Assembly: GCA_900753165.1 (NCBI GenBank) | Contig: CAADYC010000010.1 | Span: 1 to 25,652, forward strand | Origin: Clostridia bacterium | GTDB taxonomy: Bacteria > Bacillota > Clostridia > TANB77 > CAG-508 | Reading direction: 5' to 3' | Length of the DNA: 25,652 bases | Part shown: in pieces, positions 15,979 through 22,669 of the stretch | Layout of the letters: each line of letters begins with the position of its first letter | Numbering within the stretch: position 1 is the first letter of the stretch | Position numbers and translations under genes: made by a program | The notes under the pieces: generated by a model | Told to the model about the DNA's origin: nothing | Seen by the model: the letters and a program-made list of their open reading frames with translations, nothing else | Database searches by the model: none

Positions 15979-16369
15979 ACTTTGAATGAAAGATGCTCTT
16001 TTCAATTTCTGCCATACACTCATTAGCAATATTTGCAACAGCTGATCATGAGCCAACTTGTGTAGAGATAGGTTTTACCATACTGTGCAATTCTGATATT
16101 GTTTTAAGTGCTTCATTCTTGGTAGAACAGAAATCTTTTAAAGTCTTTTTGAAGTGCCTTGCTGTTTCATCAGAAGAATCAACAGATTTAAACTGTTTTT
16201 CGACTTCTTGGTTAAATCCAGCCTGAGAGTATGTACCGTTATTCACAAACAATTTCAAATTTTCTAAAATATTAGATAATTCTGTGAATGGATCATTACT
16301 CTGTTCGTTTGGATTTTGCATAGCATCTAACATCCGTTTTTGATAGTTTTCAAAAGTCTTATCGTTCAT
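15977..16369 (-). CDS. Unknown helical protein with an in-frame TGA
   Basis: Read from ATG at 16369 (SD AGGAGGTTTC), the frame gives 107 residues and meets TGA at 16046-16048. It then stays open in the same frame to TAA at 15977, adding SAVANIANECMAEIEKSIFHSK. The TGA stands where Trp would fit (VGS-stop-SAV). The tail is similar in character to the rest, so the ancestral product was probably about 130 residues. The protein is hydrophilic and helix-rich with no cysteine pattern or membrane segment. Function not recognised. Base composition is richer in G+C than the operon to the left. It has its own promoter at 16436-16463. Confidence 0.6.
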
Positions 16370-16435
16370 ATAGAAACCTCCTAAAAATATTCATTTTTAC
16401 TTTGAGTTAAAAAAGGTTAAAACTACAAAAATCTA

Positions 16436-16463
16436 ATTATAGTATAACACAAAATTATGTAAA
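16436..16463 (-). promoter_or_regulatory. Minus-strand sigma-A-type promoter
   Basis: On the minus strand TTTACA (16463-16458), a 16-base spacer and TATAAT (16441-16436) lie about 70 bases upstream of the ATG at 16369. Confidence 0.6.
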
Positions 16464-16621
16464 ATACAAATAATAATGCCATTCAACTTATTTTGTGGAT
16501 ATATGAAGAAATTTCCAATGAAATATAATAAGAAACTTGATATAATATATATAAATGTGCAATATCACATAATAGTAGTAATAAATAACCAAAATATTTT
16601 AATTAAAATGGAGGTATTAAG

Positions 16622-16864
16622 ATGAAAATTTGTATTTTACGGAGAGATGGAGAAAACATTCATAATGGGATGGTAGAAGTGATGTCTGCAATAATAGAGA
16701 AAAAATTTGGAGATAGAGAAATGTTTTTAGATAAGGACAAAAAAGAATTTACACAGATGATTATTTTTTTAATTTCTGATAATGAAGATTCGTCTAATAT
16801 AGTTCAATTTATAGTTGAAGTATCGGAAATTAATCCATTATATACTGTAAGAATTTTGAAGTAA
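16622..16864 (+). CDS. Small protein of unknown function
   Basis: This 80-residue protein reads as a compact alpha/beta domain: strand KICILRR, a helix (MVEVMSAIIEKKFG), strand MIIFLIS and strand IVQFIVEV. There is no catalytic motif, membrane segment or cysteine pattern. It starts at ATG 16622 behind a strong TGGAGG. It is bounded by a divergent gene on the left and a terminator shared with a convergent gene on the right, so it is probably monocistronic. Function not recognised. Confidence 0.65.
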   Translation: MKICILRRDGENIHNGMVEVMSAIIEKKFGDREMFLDKDKKEFTQMIIFLISDNEDSSNIVQFIVEVSEINPLYTVRILK

Positions 16865-16866
16865 AA

Positions 16867-16915
16867 GCAAAGAAGAACTCTAACCTAGCAAATGCTGATT
16901 AGAGTTTTTCTTTTT
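16867..16915. terminator. Bidirectional terminator, copy 2
   Basis: A long imperfect stem: AACTCTAA (16876-16883) pairs with TTAGAGTT (16899-16906), extended outward by GCAAAGAAG against CTTTTTGC, with an inner AGCA/TGCT. It serves the plus gene ending at 16864 and the minus gene ending at 16922. The core matches the terminator at 15939. Confidence 0.75.
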
Positions 16916-16921
16916 GCCGTC

Positions 16922-17356
16922 TTAAAATACAAGTTCTTTACTAACATAAGCCAACGAAATCCACTTGGTATTCGTAACAACTGTCATCAAAAAATCAACT
17001 GTTGAACATTTGATAGGAAATATTTCTAAAGGTGAATAGTCTCCAGGATACCTTTCTCTGTCATGTAATGTCCACGAATCGTGATACATTTTTATGGTTA
17101 GTTTTGGCTTTTCTGGACTATACTTTGCAAACCCTCCATATGGTTTATCTCGAAGTTCATCAAAAGCATTGCTAACTGCGTCAGCAATTTTTGAAATATC
17201 TTCGGAGTTTACCACTTCTTTGGTATGTTCAGCAAAATGTTTTTTGAGTTGAGCAATTACTTCATCCCTTGTGGGTGGAGCAAGAAAACTAACATCATTG
17301 CTATTGTTCTCCGCTTTAGTGGGTGATGTCCGTGTGAGAGTATTAACTCTTAGCAT
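16922..17356 (-). CDS. Unknown 144-residue protein
   Basis: Read from ATG 17356 behind a strong AGGAGGT, the product starts with a Thr/Ser-rich segment (LTRTSPTKAENN), then APPTRDEVIAQLKKHFAEHTKEV, a likely helix pair. It ends with a strand-rich part (KLTIKMYHDSWTLHDRERYPG ... FLMTVVTNTKW). There are no cysteine clusters or membrane helices. I do not recognise the family. Local G+C is visibly higher (about a third in sampled lines, against about a fifth in the operon to the left), suggesting a different history. It has its own promoter and a terminator shared with the opposite gene. Confidence 0.65.
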   Translation of the reverse strand: MLRVNTLTRTSPTKAENNSNDVSFLAPPTRDEVIAQLKKHFAEHTKEVVNSEDISKIADAVSNAFDELRDKPYGGFAKYSPEKPKLTIKMYHDSWTLHDRERYPGDYSPLEIFPIKCSTVDFLMTVVTNTKWISLAYVSKELVF

Positions 17357-17387
17357 AAAAAGTACCTCCTAATATTTTAATACTACA

Positions 17388-17416
17388 ATTATACCATAAA
17401 AAACGAGATTTTTCAA
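17388..17416 (-). promoter_or_regulatory. Minus-strand promoter of the 144-residue gene
   Basis: On the minus strand TTGAAA (17416-17411), a 17-base spacer and TATAAT (17393-17388), about 30 bases before the ATG. Confidence 0.7.
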
Positions 17417-17428
17417 GGTGAAGTTGAT

Positions 17429-17457
17429 TTGCAATTTACATAAAAATATGTTATACT
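17429..17457 (+). promoter_or_regulatory. Plus-strand promoter of the 192-residue gene
   Basis: TTGCAA (17429-17434), a 17-base spacer and TATACT (17452-17457). It is back to back with the minus-strand promoter; only 12 bases separate the two -35 boxes, so one bound regulator could govern both genes. Confidence 0.65.
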
Positions 17458-17541
17458 TTATAAGTATTGATTTTAGAAACCAAAAAGTAAAACAGATAAC
17501 TTGGAGGTTTCAAACCTCCAAATGACTTTAAGGAGGTAGCA

Positions 17542-18120
17542 ATGTCTAAAAGAAAGAAACATTCAGGAAACTTTAAAAAACAAACTAAAGCAAAAAAAGA
17601 AATTTTGCAATTAAAAGATTGTTCAAAAAATGATGAATGTGGTGTTTCATCGGTTGATGAAATGAAAGTAATTGTTTTCTATAATGGTCCAAATTACAAA
17701 GTGAAAATTGTAATTCCAAAACGGAGTATAACCAAGAAAATATTGAAAGTTCAAAATAGTAAATTTGATTTATATATCCGATTTAAAGATTTAGATTATA
17801 GTGAATCAGGAGGACACCTTTATATAGAATTAAAGGAAAGGTATAAGTTGGATGATAGATTAAAAAAGCCAAATGAATGTAATGAAGTAAAACTTGGGAT
17901 TAATGCTAAAAGATATTATGGAAGTATTGTATTGCAACCAGATTTTTTTATTCCAGAGAATTGGTCTTCATCAGTTGATTCAAAGGAAGATGAAATTGCA
18001 TTTAGACATTATAAGAGTGATATTAGGAAAATGGGAATAAATGCAAGTAATTATACTAATTATGAGAAAAGCAACGTTTATCGACCATTTCAGGGTGGAG
18101 ATTGTACAGGAGGAAAATAG
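17542..18120 (+). CDS. Unknown 192-residue protein with basic N-terminus
   Basis: The N-terminus is strongly basic (MSKRKKHSGNFKKQTKAKKE), which suggests nucleic-acid contact. It is followed by a beta-rich domain (about 40-150: MKVIVFYNGPNYKVKIVIP, KFDLYIRFKDL, HLYIELKERYKL, YYGSIVLQPDFFIP). The C-terminal tail is SNVYRPFQGGDCTGGK. No catalytic motif is recognised. It starts at ATG 17542 with SD AAGGAGGT, about 80 bases downstream of its promoter. The SD of the next small gene lies in its last codons, so the two form an operon. It diverges from the 144-residue gene. Confidence 0.7.
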   Translation: MSKRKKHSGNFKKQTKAKKEILQLKDCSKNDECGVSSVDEMKVIVFYNGPNYKVKIVIPKRSITKKILKVQNSKFDLYIRFKDLDYSESGGHLYIELKERYKLDDRLKKPNECNEVKLGINAKRYYGSIVLQPDFFIPENWSSSVDSKEDEIAFRHYKSDIRKMGINASNYTNYEKSNVYRPFQGGDCTGGK

Positions 18121-18121
18121 T

Positions 18122-18280
18122 ATGGCATTTGAAGATTATAAATATTTAGATTTAAAACCTGAAAAAGCAACACAGGAAGAAATTGAACAACTTAGAAAAA
18201 AATATGGAGTATCAGAGTTTCATGATACAAGTTTAAGAGCAAAAGAATTTCTTCGTAGACAGGAAGAAAAGAATAGTTAA
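18122..18280 (+). CDS. Small acidic/basic helical protein (52 residues)
   Basis: It starts at ATG 18122, one base after the preceding stop codon, with SD CAGGAGGA inside the previous gene. A longer in-frame opening (18041) would lie wholly within that gene and lacks an SD. The product is hydrophilic and helical (KATQEEIEQLRKKYGVSEFH, LRAKEFLRRQEEK). Strong coupling suggests a partner of the 192-residue protein. Function not recognised. Confidence 0.65.
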   Translation: MAFEDYKYLDLKPEKATQEEIEQLRKKYGVSEFHDTSLRAKEFLRRQEEKNS

Positions 18281-18321
18281 ATAAAGCTATTGAAGTTGTA
18301 GTTAGATATTGAATGTATAAA

Positions 18322-18360
18322 AGAAGGAGATTATCATAGTGATAATTTTCTTCTTTTTTC
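18322..18360 (+). terminator. Intrinsic terminator
   Basis: A 15-bp stem AGAAGGAGATTATCA (18322-18336) pairs with TGATAATTTTCTTCT (18340-18354), with G-T pairs and a TAG loop, followed by a T run. It ends the 17542-18280 operon. Confidence 0.85.
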
Positions 18361-18424
18361 TTAAATTTTTTCTCGACTTTGTTTTTGAATACTTATTTTT
18401 TAAAATAAAGTAGGAGGTGAAAAG

Positions 18425-18517
18425 ATGAATAAAATATTAGAAAAAATTAAAAAATATTTTGCTATATTCATGTTTTATGCTATAATGTTAAAAACAAGGA
18501 AGATAGTTAAGGACTAG
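18425..18517 (+). CDS. Small hydrophobic peptide (30 residues)
   Basis: ATG 18425 stands behind a near-perfect TAGGAGGTGAAAAG, the strongest SD in this part. It encodes a peptide of 30 residues, with basic flanks (KILEKIKK and KTRKIVKD) around a hydrophobic core YFAIFMFYAIML, and ends at TAG 18515. Basic-hydrophobic-basic peptides of this size include type I toxins and small membrane regulators. No antisense RNA or homologue could be shown, so the role is open. The rest of 18281-18583 holds the terminator above and nothing else I recognise. Confidence 0.5.
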   Translation: MNKILEKIKKYFAIFMFYAIMLKTRKIVKD

Positions 18518-18583
18518 AAGTCATAAAAGTCTTATATCATAGAAGTATTAAAATAAATAAAAATATATTAAAAGGATGTAGAT

Positions 18584-18910
18584 ATGAATAAAGAAGAAAT
18601 AATAAAATATTGTTTGACATTAGAGGATACATATAAAGACTGTCCATTTCCAAATGATTTTGAATCTGTAACAATGAAACATATTAAAAATAACAAATGG
18701 TTTGTTCTAATTATGAACGTTAATGATAAGTTATATATTAATGTGAAAACAAATCCAGATTATTCTGATATATTAAGAAATACTTATGATTATATAATAC
18801 CTGCTTATCACATGAACAAAGAACATTGGAATACGATTATTGTAGATGAAAAAGTGGATAAAACATTAGTAAAAGAATTGATAGAACAAAGTTATCAACT
18901 AACAAAATAA
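18584..18910 (+). CDS. MmcQ/YjbR family protein
   Basis: This 108-residue protein has the YjbR double-wing fold: an N-terminal helix (EEIIKYCLTLEDTYKDCPF), a beta sheet (KNNKWFVLIMNVNDKLYINVK) and the family's closing motif AYHMNKEHWNTIIVD. Members are often called DNA-binding but biochemical roles are poorly established. It starts at ATG 18584 with SD AAAAGGATG. Length matches the family and no lesion is seen. Confidence 0.88.
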   Translation: MNKEEIIKYCLTLEDTYKDCPFPNDFESVTMKHIKNNKWFVLIMNVNDKLYINVKTNPDYSDILRNTYDYIIPAYHMNKEHWNTIIVDEKVDKTLVKELIEQSYQLTK

Positions 18911-18919
18911 AAGCAAATA

Positions 18920-19021
18920 ATAAGCCAAATAGGAGATTACTATGATAATAACGGAAATATTTCAGAAACAAAAACATATTCTGAAAATGGTTCAATAGTT
19001 GATATGCAAGAAAATAATTGA
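18920..19021 (+). pseudogene. Unrecognised C-terminal remnant
   Basis: A frame without start codon reads ISQIGDYYDNNGNISETKT and continues to TGA at 19019. It looks like the last repeats of a protein with YxxNGN-type motifs (YwqK-like antitoxin or similar repeats), but the piece is too short to assign. Confidence 0.35.
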
Positions 19022-19065
19022 TAAATTGCAAATTAAGAGCAATATTTGAAAGTGAGTATAGTTTT

Positions 19066-19509
19066 ATGATAAAGAAAATATTTTTTAATTTTATAAAAGT
19101 AGTATTAATAATTTTACCAATAATTGTTTTCTGCACAGATTTTATTAAGTCATTTCGGGGTCCGATATATAAATTAAATGTTAATTCTAGTAATATTACA
19201 GCTATTGAAGAAACATTACAGAAAGATAATATTGAAATTGAAAATCTAAATAATGTTATTAAAATTGAATTATGTGGGCAAGGATTATGGGATTATGAAA
19301 GTTTGGATTTTTATTATAGTGATGGTAAAAGTAAATCTGTTAATTTATATACTACTGAACAACATTATTACATAGAAGAATATTTATATAATAATACATT
19401 TAACTATGATTATATATTTAAAATTTCTATATTTATAAGTTTGGCAACAATTGTTTTTACTATATATGTTGGCATAAGAAAAATAATTTTAAAATTAGTA
19501 AATTATTAA
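19066..19509 (+). CDS. Two-helix membrane protein, unknown function
   Basis: This 147-residue protein has a membrane helix near residues 5-26 (FFNFIKVVLIILPIIVFC), an external part of about 90 residues (SNITAIEETLQKDNIEIENLN and a Tyr-rich segment) and a second helix near 120-140. I prefer ATG 19066 over the upstream in-frame ATG at 19018, because the extra residues precede the first helix without an SD. No family was recognised. The layout suggests a small exported sensor or stress protein. Confidence 0.55.
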   Translation: MIKKIFFNFIKVVLIILPIIVFCTDFIKSFRGPIYKLNVNSSNITAIEETLQKDNIEIENLNNVIKIELCGQGLWDYESLDFYYSDGKSKSVNLYTTEQHYYIEEYLYNNTFNYDYIFKISIFISLATIVFTIYVGIRKIILKLVNY

Positions 19510-19540
19510 AAAATAGTATTTTAGAAGAAAAATGTATTTT

Positions 19541-19968
19541 ATGAAAAAAAGATTATATTAACAATTTTATTTATAATTATAATAGTATTTATTTGTTATT
19601 GGTTATATTCAAATACAGGATTAAAAAAATTTGAAAAAGAAATTTCCAGTTTTATATTACCAGAAGGAATTGAAAAAGTTACAATAAAAAGTGGAATAGG
19701 AGATTCAGGAGGTAATGGAGAATATTCAACATATCGTGTAGTTTTGGTTGTGAAGTCAAAAATGCCAATAGAACAATTAAATCAGGAATTTAAAAAACAA
19801 AACTTAACATTTTCAAGTCATATTGAAAATAGTAGTACACCTATTTGTTACATTACTCATTGCGAAGATAGTATATTTAAATCAGAAAGAAATTTTATAT
19901 TAGAATTTGATGAACTAAAAAAAGTAAAGGATTTTACTGATTATTATTTTATTGAATTTATTAAATAA
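19541..19968 (+). pseudogene. Membrane-anchored protein, frameshifted at a poly-A tract
   Basis: ATG 19541 is followed by seven A (19544-19550) and its frame stops six codons later. Adding one A gives MKKKIILTILFIIIIVFICY and a protein of about 142 residues with one N-terminal membrane helix and an external domain, ending at TAA 19966. A shorter start at GTG/ATG near 19744 would lack the membrane anchor and any SD. The lesion could be a real deletion, a sequencing error at a homopolymer, or a slippage-tolerant tract. Function not recognised. Confidence 0.6.
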
Positions 19969-20004
19969 AATAGAAATGTAGATTATAATTGTATGTTTGG
20001 TATC

Positions 20005-20033
20005 TTGCAAATGTTATTAAGGAATGATATATT
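20005..20033 (+). promoter_or_regulatory. Sigma-A-type promoter
   Basis: TTGCAA (20005-20010), a 17-base spacer and TATATT (20028-20033), about 47 bases before the start codon at 20080. Confidence 0.55.
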
Positions 20034-20079
20034 AAAATTGGTTTATGAACAATAATAAAGAAGGGAGATGTTTTTAATT

Positions 20080-20307
20080 ATGAATAAATCAAATAAAGTT
20101 TTTGGAGGAATAATAATTGTATTGATTATTGCTTTAATAATAATGTCTATTTTATACTTTGACATGAGAGCCAAAGCAAAGAAAAATTTAAATGATTTCT
20201 TGAATCAATGTGAAGTAACTTCTAATTTATATAAAGAATTAGATGAATTAAAAAATAATGATAATAATTTAGATGGTAATTTCTTATTCTCAGAAGAAGG
20301 AAAATAA
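20080..20307 (+). CDS. Small membrane-anchored protein, unknown function
   Basis: This 75-residue protein has one N-terminal helix (VFGGIIIVLIIALIIMSIL) and a charged helical outer or inner part (RAKAKKNLNDFLNQCEVTSNLYKELDELKNN), probably coiled-coil. ATG 20080 is chosen. ATG 20068 overlaps the SD GGGAG itself, whereas 20080 is 12 bases away, slightly long. It has its own promoter and terminator, so it is a single-gene unit. Confidence 0.55.
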   Translation: MNKSNKVFGGIIIVLIIALIIMSILYFDMRAKAKKNLNDFLNQCEVTSNLYKELDELKNNDNNLDGNFLFSEEGK

Positions 20308-20365
20308 TGATGAATAATAAATATAAATAAATTTTTATTTATTATATAAATATTTTTTTGATATT

Positions 20366-20386
20366 GAGCCTCAAAGGCTCTTTTTT
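20366..20386 (+). terminator. Intrinsic terminator
   Basis: GAGCCT-CAA-AGGCTC (20366-20380) followed by six T. Confidence 0.85.
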
Positions 20387-20411
20387 ATTTTATAAAAAAT
20401 TTAATAAAAAA

Positions 20412-20437
20412 TGTTACCTTTTTTAAAAAAATGGTAA
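20412..20437 (+). promoter_or_regulatory. Candidate ECF-type promoter of the sigma/anti-sigma operon
   Basis: TGTTAC (20412-20417), 16 bases, then GTAA (20434-20437), 40 bases before the sigma start. The geometry matches TGAAAC-N16-CGTA-type ECF promoters, and the same spacing occurs before the sigma gene at 23430. TTACC/GGTAA also forms an inverted repeat here. A sigma-A reading is possible. Confidence 0.35.
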
Positions 20438-20476
20438 TATATAAATAGATATCTAAAAAAGGAGCTCTTAAGCAAA

Positions 20477-21035
20477 ATGAAAAACAAGAAAATAAAAGAA
20501 TATATTATTAATGGAAAATTTGATATGGAAAAAGTAATGAATGATTTTGCACGGATATATATTTATGATAATAAAAAATAGCGGATGTGTATTTGATAAT
20601 GAAGACATAGAAGAAATAGCATCTGATGTATTTCTTGCTATATGGAAAAACAAAGAAAAATTAGACATTAATAAAGAAATTGCTCCATATATAGCAGGAA
20701 CAACTAAAAAATTGATATTAAAAAGAAAAAATAATATCAAAAATAATAATGAGAATATTGAAGAATATGAAAATTTTTTATATGAAAAAAATAACGATAT
20801 ACATATTAAAATAGAGGAAAACGAAAAAATAAATATATTAACGAACGAACTAACAAAAATGAAAGAAGAAGATAAAAATATTTTTACATATTATTATTAT
20901 CAGTCAAAATCAATAAAAGATATATCAAGTTTATTAAAAATATCACAAATTAAAGTAAAATCAAGACTATCAAGAATACGCAAAAAATTGAAAAATGAAT
21001 TAGAAAAAAGGGGGTATGGTTATGAAAGAAGATAA
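20477..21035 (+). pseudogene. ECF-type RNA polymerase sigma factor, frameshifted
   Basis: ATG 20477 opens MKNKKIKEYIINGKFDMEKV and reaches NDFAR, then stops at TAG near 20580. The other frame continues from about 20553 as YIFMIIKNSGCVFDNEDIEEIASDVFLAIWKN (region 2), and later DKNIFTYYYYQSKSIKDISSLLKISQIKVKSRLSRIRKKLKNEL (region 4 helix-turn-helix). One extra A near 20550-20553 (GCACGGATAT) accounts for the break. Repaired, it is a sigma factor of about 185 residues. The anti-sigma gene follows with a 14-base overlap. An internal ATG at 20541 would lose part of region 2. Confidence 0.82.
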
Positions 21036-22179
21036 AATAATAGAAAACATTATAAAAAAATCACAAATAAAAATAGCTGTATCTGAATTTGTAAAGGAGA
21101 AAAAAGAAATGCCGAAAATAAATAAAATTTCAAAATATGTTGCAACAGCGATTATAACATTAGGAATAGGAACAGGAATAGTATATGCAACAGGAACTGC
21201 TATTTATGATAAAATATGGAAACAACCTGAAACATATAAAGTATCTAATGAAATTACTGAAAAAGATAAAGAAAATGCAATTAGTGAGGAAGATGCCAGA
21301 AAAAAAGCAGAAGAATATTTACGAAAAATAGGATTAGATGATGAAATAAATGGATTAAAACTAAATAAAAGTTGGCAAGAAAACGATATTACATGGAATA
21401 TAGAATTTACAAAAGGATCAATGATTATGGATAGTAAAGGGAATTTTGAAAGTTTAAATATTCCATCATATAATTATACAATTCCATATAACTATGGAAT
21501 TACAAGAGAAGAAGCAAGAAAGACGGCAAAAGAATTATTAGCAAAATATAATCCAGAAAATAATAATGATGAATACGAATTAGTATCACTTCATAGAAAT
21601 ATGGAAAATGATAAGGCTTCATATATTTGGTATGCAGATTTTTATAAAAAGTATGGTGAGTTATATAATATGTATGAAAAAATATCAATCGGATGGATAC
21701 CAACAATTAATGGATTATATAGTCTAAATATAGAAAACTCAAAATATGAAAATAATGAACAAATTATTACAAAAGAGGAAGCAATAAGAATTGCAACAGA
21801 AAGAGATAAAAAAATTGAAACAAGACATAATATAGCAACTACCGAAGCACAAATTGGTATCGATAAAATGAATGCAGATGTTGTATATAGAGAAAAAGAT
21901 ATAGAAAATTATAATAAAGGAACAATTAATTATGAATGTGATGAAAATGGAACATATAAAATAAAAGATAATGCAGATTTTTACAAAGTTGACAATCGTG
22001 TAAGAAAAGTTTGGGAAGTAAAGATTTTTTATGATTATTATAATGAATATTATCAAGAAAGATATGTTTATTATGTTGATGCAACAACAGGAGAAATTAT
22101 TGGTGGAAATAGCTGGAGTGGCTCAACTGAACAAGTAGCACAATTAATTGAAAGTCAATATAATCTTATAGAAAAATAA
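21022..22179 (+). CDS. Membrane-anchored anti-sigma factor with PepSY-like repeats
   Basis: This 385-residue protein has a cytosolic N-terminus (1-36) that would hold the sigma factor, one membrane helix (about 37-57) and an external part containing three similar modules. Each module opens with an acidic-helix motif: ISEEDARKKAEEYL, ITREEARKTAKELL and ITKEEAIRIATERD. The last ends in YYVDATTGEIIGG, the classic PepSY ending. I choose ATG 21022, because ATG 21016 touches the GGGGG SD, which is correctly spaced for 21022. It overlaps the sigma gene. External binding of an unknown ligand or protease would release the sigma factor. Confidence 0.78.
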   Translation: MKEDKIIENIIKKSQIKIAVSEFVKEKKEMPKINKISKYVATAIITLGIGTGIVYATGTAIYDKIWKQPETYKVSNEITEKDKENAISEEDARKKAEEYLRKIGLDDEINGLKLNKSWQENDITWNIEFTKGSMIMDSKGNFESLNIPSYNYTIPYNYGITREEARKTAKELLAKYNPENNNDEYELVSLHRNMENDKASYIWYADFYKKYGELYNMYEKISIGWIPTINGLYSLNIENSKYENNEQIITKEEAIRIATERDKKIETRHNIATTEAQIGIDKMNADVVYREKDIENYNKGTINYECDENGTYKIKDNADFYKVDNRVRKVWEVKIFYDYYNEYYQERYVYYVDATTGEIIGGNSWSGSTEQVAQLIESQYNLIEK

Positions 22180-22240
22180 AAAGAAGTCCAGTATGAACTC
22201 TATTTTTTAGGGGGGTATAGTTCAGTTTGGACTTCTTTTT
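22180..22240 (+). terminator. Intrinsic terminator with long stem
   Basis: AAAGAAGTCCA-GTA-TGAACT pairs with AGTTCA-GTT-TGGACTTCTTT across a loop of about 20 bases, followed by T5. It ends the sigma/anti-sigma operon. Confidence 0.85.
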
Positions 22241-22347
22241 TGATAATAGAGTATGATACAATAAAAAATATTTATATAAAATTTAAAACTAAAAGATGTA
22301 AATTTATATTTAAAAGATTAGAGTTATTAGATAAAAGTATAAATATG

Positions 22348-22376
22348 TTGTTTAAAAATATTTTTTGTGTTAGAAT
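22348..22376 (+). promoter_or_regulatory. Possible sigma-A-type promoter
   Basis: TTGTTT (22348-22353), a 17-base spacer and TAGAAT (22371-22376), 57 bases before the zinc-ribbon gene. Confidence 0.45.
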
Positions 22377-22433
22377 ATAAAAAACAATCATACTACTTTG
22401 TGATAAAATATTGTAATTGGAGGTAATGATATA

Positions 22434-22637
22434 ATGGAAAAATGGAAATGTCCAAAATGTGGAAATGAAGAATATGAAAAGGACCAATTTCAGGCAACTG
22501 GAGGGAATTTTGCGAAAATTTTTGATGTTCAAAATAAGAAGTTTATAACAATTAGTTGTACCAAATGTGGATATACGGAATTATACAAAACAGGAACAAG
22601 TGAAGCAATGAACATATTTGATTTTCTAATGAACTAG
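22434..22637 (+). CDS. Zinc-ribbon protein
   Basis: This 67-residue protein has two CxxC knuckles, CPKCG (C6, C9) and CTKCG (C42, C45), which together bind one zinc. It ends in GYTELYKTGTSEAMNIFDFLMN, typical of the small nucleic-acid-binding zinc-ribbon family (PF09855-like). It starts at ATG 22434 with SD TGGAGG. Role unknown. It sits 32 bases upstream of the SanA/YdcF-like gene and may be co-transcribed with it. Confidence 0.85.
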   Translation: MEKWKCPKCGNEEYEKDQFQATGGNFAKIFDVQNKKFITISCTKCGYTELYKTGTSEAMNIFDFLMN

Positions 22638-22669
22638 GTACAAAATAAAAAAATATGGAGAAAAGATAT

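Noticed and set aside
15939..16915. Insertion sequence or integron cassette ends
   Set aside because: The repeats are terminator hairpins; no transposase, integrase or attC-like fold was found.
18041..18121. Longer N-terminus for the 52-residue protein
   Set aside because: The extension lies wholly within the upstream gene without SD, while ATG 18122 has CAGGAGGA correctly spaced.
18942..18998. 18-residue frame with AGGAGATT upstream
   Set aside because: It overlaps a better-conserved looking remnant in another frame and shows no protein-like pattern.
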